From assembly GCF_015710575.1 (NCBI RefSeq), contig NZ_CP065373.1, positions 2,976,001 through 3,040,000 of the forward strand: 64,000 bases of DNA. The letters run 5' to 3'. The notes beneath the pieces are model-generated. The model saw only the letters and a program-made list of their open reading frames with translations. It did not search any database and was not told the origin of the DNA. This DNA comes from Mycolicibacterium mengxianglii (lineage in GTDB: Bacteria > Actinomycetota > Actinomycetes > Mycobacteriales > Mycobacteriaceae). This document shows, in pieces, positions 56,406 through 64,000 of this stretch. Each line of letters opens with the position of its first letter. The first letter of the stretch is position 1. The translations under genes were made by a program, and so were the position numbers.

Positions 56406-59400
56406 CTGTCAGCGCGTACGGAAACACTCGAGATCGCCGAGGGTGGCATCTTCGGCAAGATCGGTGATGTCGTAGTCCGATGGCCCTGGTTCGTCATCGG
56501 GTTCTGGATCGTGATCGCAGCAGGTCTGCCGTCGCTGTTCCCCTCGTTGATGGAGCTCTCCCAGCGCAGCCCGGCCGCCATGCTGCCCGCCGACGCACCC
56601 AGCGCGGTCGCCACCGAACAGATGACCGCGGCGTTCCGCGAATCCGGCTCCGAGAACATGCTTCTCATCGTCTTGTCCGACGAGAACGGTCTGAGCCCCG
56701 CCGACGAGGACGTCTACCGCACCTTGGTGGACAAGCTCAAGCAGGACACCAAGAACGTCGTCATGCTCCAGGACTTCATCACGACGCCACCGCTGCGCGA
56801 GGTGATGGAGAGCAAGGACCGCAAAGCCTGGCTGATGCCCGTTGGACTGACAGGCCTGCTCGCGTCCCCGGAGTCCTACGAGGCCACCACCGAAGTCATC
56901 AAGACCGTCAAGGAGACGGTCGAGGGTTCATCACTGACCGAACACGTCACCGGGCCGGCGGCAACACTGGCCGATATCACTGACATCGGTGAAAAGGACC
57001 GGGTGGCGATCGAGGTCGCCACGGTCGGGATGTTGTTCACGATCCTGTTGATCATCTACCGCAATCCGCTCACGATGTTCCTGCCGCTGCTCACCATCGG
57101 GGTCTCCCTGCTCGCCGGACAGGGCGTGGTCGCCGGGTTCGGGTCGGTGGGGCTGGCAGTGTCGGCACAGACGATCACCTTCATGACAGCGATGGTCGCC
57201 GGCGCGGGCACCGACTACGCGGTCTTCATGATCAGCCGCTACCACGATTTCCTCCGGCTGGGTCAGCCCCCGGACAAGGCCATCAAGAGCGCACTGAACT
57301 CGATCGGAAAAGTGATCGCCGCGTCTGCGGCCACGGTCGCGGTGACCTTCCTCGCCATGGTCTTCACCCAGCTGACGGTCTTCTCTTCGGTCGGCATCGC
57401 GCTCGCCATCGCCATCGCCGTCGGCTTCAGCGCCTCGGTGACCTTCCTGCCCGCACTGCTGGTCCTCACCGGACGACGCGGATGGTGCAAGCCGCGTCGT
57501 GATCTCACGAGCAGGATGTGGCGGCGTTCCGGAATTCGCATCGTGCGCCGGCCGGCGGCCCACCTCGCCGCGAGCCTGGTGATCCTGATCATCCTGGCCA
57601 GCTGCGCCGGCCTGGTGAAGTACAACTACGACGACCGCAAAGCGCTGCCGCAAGGTGTCGAAAGCACCCAGGGTTACGACGCGATCGGTCGCCACTTCCC
57701 CGTCAACTCCAGCCTGCCGCAGTACCTGCTGATCAAGTCACCCAACGACCTGCGCAGCCCGAAAGCACTGGCCGACATGGAGATGATGGCCCAGCGCATC
57801 AGCCAAATCCCCGATCTGGAGGCGGTGCGAGGCATCACCCGCCCCACCGGCGAATCACTGGAGCAGGCGCGGTTGTCGTTCCAGGCGGGAGAGGTCGGCA
57901 GCAGGCTGAACGACGCGACCACCGTGATCTCCGAACGCCAGGGAGAACTGAATCTGCTGGTCGACGGATCAGACCAGGTGGCCGACGCGCTGGGAAGCGT
58001 GCGAGGCGAAATCTCGCAGGCCGTCGTCACCGTCGGCGGCCTGCTCGACGCGCTGACTTCGATGCAGAACCAATTCGGCGGCGGCACGACGCTCAAAGAA
58101 TTCGACAGTGCGGCCAAACTCGTCAATGCCATGCGCCGCCTCGGTGACAGCATCGGCATCAGCGTCGACGACGCCAGGGTGTCGCTGGAGTCGGTCGAGC
58201 CGGTGCTCAATGCCCTCAATGCCAGCCCCATCTGCAACGCCGACCCCAGGTGCACGCGTACCCGCGCCCAGTTGCAGAAACTGGTCGACGCACGCAACAA
58301 CGGAACCCTGAACCAGATCGACCAACTCGCCCAGCAGTTGCGCGCCACCGACCCGCTGAAGACACTCGAAGCGACCGCGACAGGTTTGCGCCGCGCCCTC
58401 AACACCGCCGGATCGGCACTGAAGTCGGTCGGGATCAACGACCCGGCACGCCTGCAGAGCAAGCTGGGCGAACTCGACAAGAGCGCGGGCACCTTGGCCG
58501 ACGCCAGCCGCCAGGTTGCCGACGGCGTGCAACTACTGGTGGACGAGACCAAGAAGATGGGCGTCGGCCTCGGCGACGCCTCTGCTTTCTTGCTGGCGAT
58601 GAAAAACGACGCCACCACTCCGGCGATGTCGGGGTTCTACATCCCACCGGAGTTCCTGGCCGGAGACGACTTCAAGAAAGCGGCCGAGCTGTTCATCTCG
58701 CCGGACGGGCACACCGCCCGTTACCTGGTGCAGACGAAGCTCAATCCGTTCAGCACCGACGCGATGGACCAGGTCAACGCGGTGCTCGACGCTGCCCGCA
58801 GCGCCCAGCCCAACACCCTGCTCGCCGACGCCGACATCTCGATGTCCGGCTACTCGGTGACCCTGCGCGACACCCGCGACTACTACAACAGCGACATCCG
58901 CTTCATCATCATGGCCACCGTCCTGGTGGTGATGGTCATCTTGATGGTCCTGCTGCGCGCCATCGTTGCGCCGCTGTATCTGATTGCCTCAGTGATTGTT
59001 TCGTACCTGTCAGCACTGGGCATCGGCGTTGTCGCATTTCAGTTGCTGCAAGATCAGGAGCTGCACTGGAGTGTCCCGGGCCTGACGTTCATCATCCTCG
59101 TGGCGGTGGGCGCTGACTACAACCTGTTGCTGATATCCCGTATCCGCGACGAATCGGTACACGGTCAGAAGACCGCCGTGATCCGCACGGTCGGCGCCAC
59201 CGGCGGCGTCATCACCGCAGCCGGTTGCATCTTCGCGGCGTCCATGTTCGGCATGCTGTTCGCCAGCATCAGCACGCTCGTGCAGGTCGGGTTCATTGTC
59301 GGCGTGGGAATCCTGCTCGACACGTTCCTGGTCCGCACCATCACGGTGCCGGCCATCGCGGTGCTCGTCGGAAAGGCCAACTGGTGGCCGTCCCGATGGG

Positions 59401-59462
59401 AACCAGGCGAGGCCGCCAAGACCAAGCGTGAACCGGACGAAGCCGAGTCGGCGACGGCCTGA
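56406..59462 (+). CDS. MmpL-family RND lipid transporter, second copy
   Basis: About 1018 residues if translation begins at CTG 56406, just after AGGGA with 7 bases spacing. The reading frame upstream of GTG 56511 clearly encodes the usual MmpL N-terminus with TM1 (RWPWFVIGFW), so the GTG would truncate TM1, and no ATG/GTG/TTG is seen in frame before it. Typical 12-TM architecture with two periplasmic domains; the second is long and coiled-coil-like (about 440-720). Proton-relay pairs are intact in GAGTDYAVF and VGADYNLLL. It belongs to a different MmpL subgroup from the 3584 gene and has no mmpS beside it. The next gene is a Gap/Sap-like protein, which suggests export of a glycolipid or polyketide lipid. 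Confidence 0.88.
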   Translation: MSARTETLEIAEGGIFGKIGDVVVRWPWFVIGFWIVIAAGLPSLFPSLMELSQRSPAAMLPADAPSAVATEQMTAAFRESGSENMLLIVLSDENGLSPADEDVYRTLVDKLKQDTKNVVMLQDFITTPPLREVMESKDRKAWLMPVGLTGLLASPESYEATTEVIKTVKETVEGSSLTEHVTGPAATLADITDIGEKDRVAIEVATVGMLFTILLIIYRNPLTMFLPLLTIGVSLLAGQGVVAGFGSVGLAVSAQTITFMTAMVAGAGTDYAVFMISRYHDFLRLGQPPDKAIKSALNSIGKVIAASAATVAVTFLAMVFTQLTVFSSVGIALAIAIAVGFSASVTFLPALLVLTGRRGWCKPRRDLTSRMWRRSGIRIVRRPAAHLAASLVILIILASCAGLVKYNYDDRKALPQGVESTQGYDAIGRHFPVNSSLPQYLLIKSPNDLRSPKALADMEMMAQRISQIPDLEAVRGITRPTGESLEQARLSFQAGEVGSRLNDATTVISERQGELNLLVDGSDQVADALGSVRGEISQAVVTVGGLLDALTSMQNQFGGGTTLKEFDSAAKLVNAMRRLGDSIGISVDDARVSLESVEPVLNALNASPICNADPRCTRTRAQLQKLVDARNNGTLNQIDQLAQQLRATDPLKTLEATATGLRRALNTAGSALKSVGINDPARLQSKLGELDKSAGTLADASRQVADGVQLLVDETKKMGVGLGDASAFLLAMKNDATTPAMSGFYIPPEFLAGDDFKKAAELFISPDGHTARYLVQTKLNPFSTDAMDQVNAVLDAARSAQPNTLLADADISMSGYSVTLRDTRDYYNSDIRFIIMATVLVVMVILMVLLRAIVAPLYLIASVIVSYLSALGIGVVAFQLLQDQELHWSVPGLTFIILVAVGADYNLLLISRIRDESVHGQKTAVIRTVGATGGVITAAGCIFAASMFGMLFASISTLVQVGFIVGVGILLDTFLVRTITVPAIAVLVGKANWWPSRWEPGEAAKTKREPDEAESATA

Positions 59463-59498
59463 TCGGCACGACAGCCACGGCGGGTAGCGTGGTCCCCT

Positions 59499-60212
59499 GT
59501 GTGGATCACCGTGCTGGCGCTGGCGGTGGCAGTGAATTTCGAACCGATGCGGCTAGGGCTGATCACCGTTGCGCTGAGCCGGCCCCGCCCGGTCGCCCAA
59601 CTGCTGGCGTTCTTGTGCGGGGCCCTCACGACCAGCCTGGGCGCAGGTTTGTTGATACTGCTGGTGATTCACCACGGGCTGATCAAGGCGGTCAAATTCG
59701 ACGGCTCCGTGGTGCAGATCGTGATCGGCGTGGTGGCAATTCTCGCGTCGGCGGTACTGGCCTCGAACCTCAAGATCCCGGGATTTCCGCGAAAACCGGT
59801 TCCCGACAACGACATCTCCGAGACCGGCGCACCGACGGGCCAGCCGCGGGTTCCGGCGGTGGTCAAGAGACTGGCCGCGCACACGAAAGGACTGGTACGC
59901 GGCAGCTCGCCGTGGTTTTCCGCGGCGATGGGGGTCACCATTGCGGTTCCCTCCGTCGACTACATCGCGTTGCTGATCCTCATCGCCACCTCGGGATCCA
60001 CCCTGGCGGTACAGACCGGCGCATTGGTGACCTTTGTCGTCGTCGCCAACACCGTGGTGGCGGTACCGATCGCCAGTTTCCTACTGGCACCGGAGAAGAC
60101 GCGGTCGGCCATCATGGCACTACGCGCGTGGATCGCGGCCCGTAGCCGGCGGGATTTTGCTGTGGTGCTGGCCGTGGCAGGTTGTGTGATGATCGCCGTC
60201 GGCGTCAGCTGA
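59499..60212 (+). CDS. Gap/Sap-type lipid-addressing membrane protein
   Basis: 237 residues, GTG start, about 36 bases after the MmpL stop. About six hydrophobic helices in two groups of three, split by a polar loop (residues 90-130). The beginning, VAVNFEPMRLGLITVALSRPRP, and the half-way SPWFSAAMGVTIAVPSVDYIALL, are typical of the family (PF11139) that includes Gap, needed for surface glycopeptidolipid, and the sulfolipid-addressing protein Sap. These proteins usually work with an MmpL, as here. The stop overlaps the convergent gene at 60205 by the palindrome TCAGCTGA. Confidence 0.85.
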   Translation: MWITVLALAVAVNFEPMRLGLITVALSRPRPVAQLLAFLCGALTTSLGAGLLILLVIHHGLIKAVKFDGSVVQIVIGVVAILASAVLASNLKIPGFPRKPVPDNDISETGAPTGQPRVPAVVKRLAAHTKGLVRGSSPWFSAAMGVTIAVPSVDYIALLILIATSGSTLAVQTGALVTFVVVANTVVAVPIASFLLAPEKTRSAIMALRAWIAARSRRDFAVVLAVAGCVMIAVGVS

Positions 60213-61473
60213 TCGGTCCCCCGGGCACCAGCCCCAGTGGGACAAACGCAAAAGCGAGCACGACAACGACGAACCACGTGGTCGACCGCGGTGGCGGTGC
60301 CTGGTCGAGTTCCGGTTTGTGCCGCATGTACAGCAGATAGACCACAGCGATGTTGAACGCGGTCACCAACAGCCAACGGGTCCAGTCGATACCGGTCATG
60401 AACACCGGAATCATCAGGACCAACGCGGCCACGACCCACAGCAGCCGGCCCCGGAGTCGGTCCACGAAACCTGCGAACGCGACGCCCGAGAAGTGCTGCA
60501 ATGCGCCGATGGTCACTGCGATGACCACCAGTCCGAGCAGAAACGAGACAATCAGACCCGGTGCTCCCACCGCGAGCACTTCCTTGATCCCGTCGGCGAT
60601 CCCGTAGTCATACGTGCTCAGGTACCACCCGCAGACCCACTCGTGATAGTCGGTCACCGCGGTGGTGGAGCCGAAGATGTTGTCGATCACCTGTTGTGGA
60701 GTTGTGGCTCCCTCGAAGGGGTTGCGCAGCATCTCGTGCGGAACCAGCGCACAGAACTGGCCGCTCACGTCGTGACGCGCCAGGAGTGCCACCGCCGCCG
60801 CCGCCACCAACCCGGGCCCGATGGCCAGCGCAGCGCACCACCGCTGCACTGCCGGCGTCAAACCCTGCGCCAGAACGACAATCGCCAGGACCGCACCGAG
60901 GGCGAACTCGAACGCAATCCCTTCGTGCATGAATGCCAGGACCCCGACGAGTAGCCCGTAGCCACCACTGATGACGAGCGCGACGCGGGGACTTCGTGTG
61001 GTCGTGAGCGCCACACCGAGAGCGATCAGCGCAGCCGCTCCGAGCAGATCCGGGCGCGCGGAGTACACCGCATACGGCACCCCGAAAGGCAGTACCGGAA
61101 TCAGGAGCGCCAGCATCACCCTGCGCTCGGAGAAGCCCCGTTTCACCAGCACCAGCGCCAAGGCCGCGAGGCTCACCAGGTACAGCCCTGTCAGCAGCCA
61201 CCGCATCGCTAATGCGTTGCCGAAGAAATCCGGGTCCGACACGGTACCGACCAACGCCCCGGCCAGCCCACGGCGCACGAAGCCGAAGGTGTAGTCGGCG
61301 ACGTAGTACGAGATCAGATAATGATCAACCGGGATCCAGGTCACCGCCGCGACGATGATCACGGCAGACCAGAGGGCGATGCCCGCACCGATTCCCGCGT
61401 ACCGCAGCGCCCGTCGCCGGGTCATGCCGGAACCCACCGGGGCACCGACCGCTGAATCGCTCGTCGCGGTCAC
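60205..61473 (-). CDS. Multi-pass membrane protein, possibly GT-C-like, unknown function
   Basis: 422 residues with about ten to eleven hydrophobic segments. The first TM is followed by an extracytoplasmic loop with [20 protein letters not shown], a pattern seen in large polytopic membrane proteins of cell-envelope loci, including possible glycosyltransferases, but no defining GT motif can be confirmed. The ATG overlaps the FAAL stop by 4 bases (ATGA), so it is translationally coupled to the second FAAL gene. An internal ATG 17 codons in is an alternative start. Confidence 0.7.
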   Translation of the reverse strand: MTATSDSAVGAPVGSGMTRRRALRYAGIGAGIALWSAVIIVAAVTWIPVDHYLISYYVADYTFGFVRRGLAGALVGTVSDPDFFGNALAMRWLLTGLYLVSLAALALVLVKRGFSERRVMLALLIPVLPFGVPYAVYSARPDLLGAAALIALGVALTTTRSPRVALVISGGYGLLVGVLAFMHEGIAFEFALGAVLAIVVLAQGLTPAVQRWCAALAIGPGLVAAAAVALLARHDVSGQFCALVPHEMLRNPFEGATTPQQVIDNIFGSTTAVTDYHEWVCGWYLSTYDYGIADGIKEVLAVGAPGLIVSFLLGLVVIAVTIGALQHFSGVAFAGFVDRLRGRLLWVVAALVLMIPVFMTGIDWTRWLLVTAFNIAVVYLLYMRHKPELDQAPPPRSTTWFVVVVLAFAFVPLGLVPGGPIS

Positions 61474-63233
61474 GATCCCGTGGGCGCCGCTGCCCCGCCG
61501 TCCAACCTGGCGAAACCGCCGCTCCGGTACAACTCAGCTGCCGAACTTCGTCGGATCTTGCCGCTGGTGGTGATCGGAATCGAACCGCGAGGCACGAGAA
61601 CAAGATCCGCAGCGGTCAGAGCGTGCGACTGGGACAGTGCCGCGGTGACTTCGCGTTTGAGGGCCAGCATCTTCTCGACCGCCTCCGGGTCAGCTCCGTC
61701 GCGGTGCCTGACCTCGATGACGACGACGAGTTGCTCGGTACGATCCACCTCCACCGCGATCGCGGCGACCCGGCCCGCGCTGATCTCCTGGATGGTGGCC
61801 TCGATATCGTCGGGGTAGTGGTTGACTCCGCGGACGATCAGCAGGTCCTTGATCCGTCCGACGATGAAAAGCTCATCCTCGAAGAAGAATCCGAGATCGC
61901 CGGTACGCAGCCACGTGCCACCGGGGGTGCCGGTGGACGGGTCGAGAATCGTCGCACCGAAGGTGTGCTCGGTCTGCTCCGGCTTCTCCCAGTAGCCCAG
62001 GCACACGTTCTCACCCGAGGTCCAGATTTCGCCGACCATGCCGGCTGAGCATTCGGCGGCGGTCTCCGGGTCGACAATCCGCACCACCGGGGATTCCGGC
62101 ACACCGTAGCTGACCAGGGCGGTACCCCGGTCGCCCTCGCAGCGCTCCGCGTGCCCGGCGGAAAGCTTCTCCGGCTCGAAACCGACCACCTTGGGCGGGT
62201 TTCCGGGCCCGCGGGTGGCCACATACAGTGTCGCCTCGGCCAGCCCGTACGACGGTTGCAGCGACTCCTCGCGCAGGTTGAACTTGGCGAAACGTTTGGC
62301 GAACCGTTGCAGCGTCGCCTCGTGGACCCGCTCGGCTCCGCTGAGTACCCGCAGCACCGACCCCAGATCACGGCCGGCCAGGTCTTCGTCGGAGGTTCGG
62401 CCGACTGCCAGTTCGAACGCGAAATTCGGTGCGGCAGTGACGGCATTCGGGTAATCGGCCAACAGCTGGATCCAGCGGGCCGGACGTGCCAGGAACGACA
62501 GCGGGGTGGTGAAGACGGTGTGCCAGCCGCCGAGGATCGGTGCACACAGCCCGATCATCAGACCCATGTCGTGGTAGAAGGGCAGCCAGGACACCGCCGT
62601 GGTGTTCGGCGGGGAGACCTTGCCGAAGTCGGCGAAGAAATCGGCGACGATCTGTTCGAAATTGGCGGTCAGATTACGGTGCGAGACCATGACTCCCGCG
62701 GGTGTGCGGGTCGACCCGGAGGTGTACTGCAGGTAGGCGGTTTCGGGATGGACTTCGCGACTGGGCAGCGAGCGCCGCCGGGAATCGAGGTCCAGTGCGT
62801 CGACCTCGATGATCGCGGGGGCTTGCCCGCCACCTTGTGCCACTGCGTATTCGCCGACCAACGCCGAGATGTCCGAGGTCGTCAGGATCACCGTCGGAGC
62901 CGAGTCGCGCAGCACCGCCGAGACCCGCTCGTCATGGCTTCCGGCGATCGGCACCGAAAGCGGTACCCCGATGAGGCCGGCTTGCAGCGAACCCAGGAAC
63001 GCCACGACGTAGTCCAGACCCTGGGGAGCCAGAATCACCGCCCGGTCCCCCACCGCGCCGTGCTGCCTGATCTCGTAGGCCAGGCTGTGCACCCGGCGGT
63101 AGAGCTGCGACCAGGTCAGGGTGTGTGCTTGGCCGTCCCAATCACGTTCGTAATCAAGGAATGTGAACGCGATGTCATCAGGCTGAATGCTTGCGCGTTC
63201 GCGCAACACACCGGTGACGGAACTGTCGGACAT
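61470..63233 (-). CDS. Fatty-acyl-AMP ligase (FAAL), second copy
   Basis: 587 residues, ATG start with AAAGGG just upstream. It shares the adenylation motifs with the FAAL at 47562: [63 protein letters not shown] and [11 protein letters not shown]. It is clearly a paralogue but well diverged. It is the middle gene of an operon with an acyltransferase-like gene upstream (13-base gap) and a membrane protein downstream (4-base overlap). No PKS is adjacent inside the window, so its acceptor ACP is either beyond the right edge or elsewhere. Confidence 0.9.
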   Translation of the reverse strand: MSDSSVTGVLRERASIQPDDIAFTFLDYERDWDGQAHTLTWSQLYRRVHSLAYEIRQHGAVGDRAVILAPQGLDYVVAFLGSLQAGLIGVPLSVPIAGSHDERVSAVLRDSAPTVILTTSDISALVGEYAVAQGGGQAPAIIEVDALDLDSRRRSLPSREVHPETAYLQYTSGSTRTPAGVMVSHRNLTANFEQIVADFFADFGKVSPPNTTAVSWLPFYHDMGLMIGLCAPILGGWHTVFTTPLSFLARPARWIQLLADYPNAVTAAPNFAFELAVGRTSDEDLAGRDLGSVLRVLSGAERVHEATLQRFAKRFAKFNLREESLQPSYGLAEATLYVATRGPGNPPKVVGFEPEKLSAGHAERCEGDRGTALVSYGVPESPVVRIVDPETAAECSAGMVGEIWTSGENVCLGYWEKPEQTEHTFGATILDPSTGTPGGTWLRTGDLGFFFEDELFIVGRIKDLLIVRGVNHYPDDIEATIQEISAGRVAAIAVEVDRTEQLVVVIEVRHRDGADPEAVEKMLALKREVTAALSQSHALTAADLVLVPRGSIPITTSGKIRRSSAAELYRSGGFARLDGGAAAPTGS

Positions 63234-63246
63234 ACCCTTTGCCTCT

Positions 63247-64000
63247 CTAAACGATCACACCGGCGAGATCGAACTCAGCCAATGTGTCGGTCGCCAGCTC
63301 ACGTAGGTGAGCCTTCGAATTCTCCGTACCGGACTGGTATGCGGTGATACAGATGATCACCCGGCCGTTCATCCTCGCCGACACCAGGACCAGCTGACCA
63401 CCCGCGCGCTCGATGTCGCAGCGTTTCACATTCTGGTCCACGCCCCACAACATGACGTAGTCGGCGTCGGTGCCGTCCAACCGTCCCAGCGTGGGATCCA
63501 TGTCGCCGAGATTGGAACATGCCACCGGCAGATCGTTGAACCCGAAGATCACATCACCCAACTTCTGGATGGCGCGTTTGGGTACGAACGGGGTGAGGGG
63601 CAACAGTTCGAAGGCCTCATCCGATTCTTCGCGGAGCTTCTTGATCGCGGTGCGCAGCCGCGCCCGGGTTTCGGTCAGATCGGCGGTCACCTGTTCCGGG
63701 TCGACATTGACGTTGACGAATTCCATTGCATGGGCCCGCGTGTCGTCCAAGGTGCGATCGCTGATCGCGATGAGCAACGTCACCCCGCCGTCATCGGCGT
63801 CATGGTGTCTGCGCCCCATGCGTTCGCCGAGCTTCGCACCGACCGCCGACAGCAAGGCGTAGCTGTTGCCGCCCAAGTCTGCTGCTTTGCGGTCCCACTC
63901 GTCGATATCGACGAACATCGCGACCGCCGGAATCACGACCACGCTGTCGTCGGAGACCACCGGCGTCGCCGCCGGCGAACCGCCCGCGGTCATGAGTTCG
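63247..64000 (-). CDS. Acyltransferase-like protein (condensation/WS-DGAT type), C-terminal part; 5' end probably off window
   Basis: The frame is open through the right edge; an ATG at 63993 is in frame, but the about 248 residues after it look like only the second half of a 450-residue acyltransferase. [25 protein letters not shown] recalls the late conserved strand of wax-ester-synthase/DGAT and PapA-like enzymes. The catalytic HHxxxDG region would lie outside the window. First known gene of the second FAAL operon. A role in transferring an acyl group activated by that FAAL is an inference. Confidence 0.6.
   Translation of the reverse strand, partial: ELMTAGGSPAATPVVSDDSVVVIPAVAMFVDIDEWDRKAADLGGNSYALLSAVGAKLGERMGRRHHDADDGGVTLLIAISDRTLDDTRAHAMEFVNVNVDPEQVTADLTETRARLRTAIKKLREESDEAFELLPLTPFVPKRAIQKLGDVIFGFNDLPVACSNLGDMDPTLGRLDGTDADYVMLWGVDQNVKRCDIERAGGQLVLVSARMNGRVIICITAYQSGTENSKAHLRELATDTLAEFDLAGVIV

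Noticed and set aside
1..64000. tRNA, rRNA, integrase or attachment sites marking the lipid locus as a mobile island
   Set aside because: None was recognised in the window. Transfer is suggested only for the KS-AT block, by codon use.

Overview
The window is high-GC actinobacterial chromosome, almost certainly from a mycobacterium (Mycobacterium sensu lato). Evidence: a PE-PPE-domain hydrolase, two MmpL transporters with an MmpS and a Gap/Sap-type lipid-addressing protein, two fatty-acyl-AMP ligases (FAAL/FadD), a PapA5-type acyltransferase, a set of Pps-like polyketide synthases, and an ileS gene led by the actinobacterial ultrashort-stem-I T-box. The species cannot be named from sequence alone.

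Layout. (1) 1-2,873: PE-PPE hydrolase with an acidic repeat tail, cut by the left edge; then about 0.7 kb with no gene I can support. (2) 3,584-13,316, all minus strand: MmpL, MmpS and two tandem flavin monooxygenase + short-chain dehydrogenase pairs, plus a third SDR. (3) 13,436-20,610, mixed strands: a methyltransferase closely resembling the phthiotriol methyltransferase family, a P450, an alpha/beta hydrolase, an SDR, a flavodoxin/DUF2505/nitroreductase operon, and a second methyltransferase. (4) 20,603-50,458, minus strand: the core lipid locus, read TesA-like thioesterase, FAAL, five modular type I PKSs (called here PKS-A to PKS-E in transcription order), PapA5-like acyltransferase. (5) 50,764-54,270: ileS with its T-box leader. 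(6) 54,286-64,000: a small condensation-like protein, an HTH regulator, membrane proteins, a second MmpL with a Gap-type protein, and a second FAAL operon cut by the right edge.

How it fits together. The core resembles the phthiocerol dimycocerosate (DIM) system: FAAL activation of a fatty acid, elongation on Pps-like synthases, release by TesA, O-methylation, acylation by a PapA5-like enzyme, and export by MmpL. It differs from the textbook ppsA-E locus in several ways. The free-standing N-terminal loading ACP is on the second PKS gene, not the first. No PKS has an enoylreductase domain. One dehydratase looks broken. No mycocerosic acid synthase and no drrABC are present in the window. PKS-A and PKS-C share a near-identical N-terminal half of about 1.9 kb with codon use unlike the rest of the genes. 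I infer a phthiocerol-like but structurally different lipid, possibly made by two alternative assembly lines. The monooxygenase/SDR pairs and the P450 are candidate tailoring enzymes. The product itself cannot be read from the sequence.
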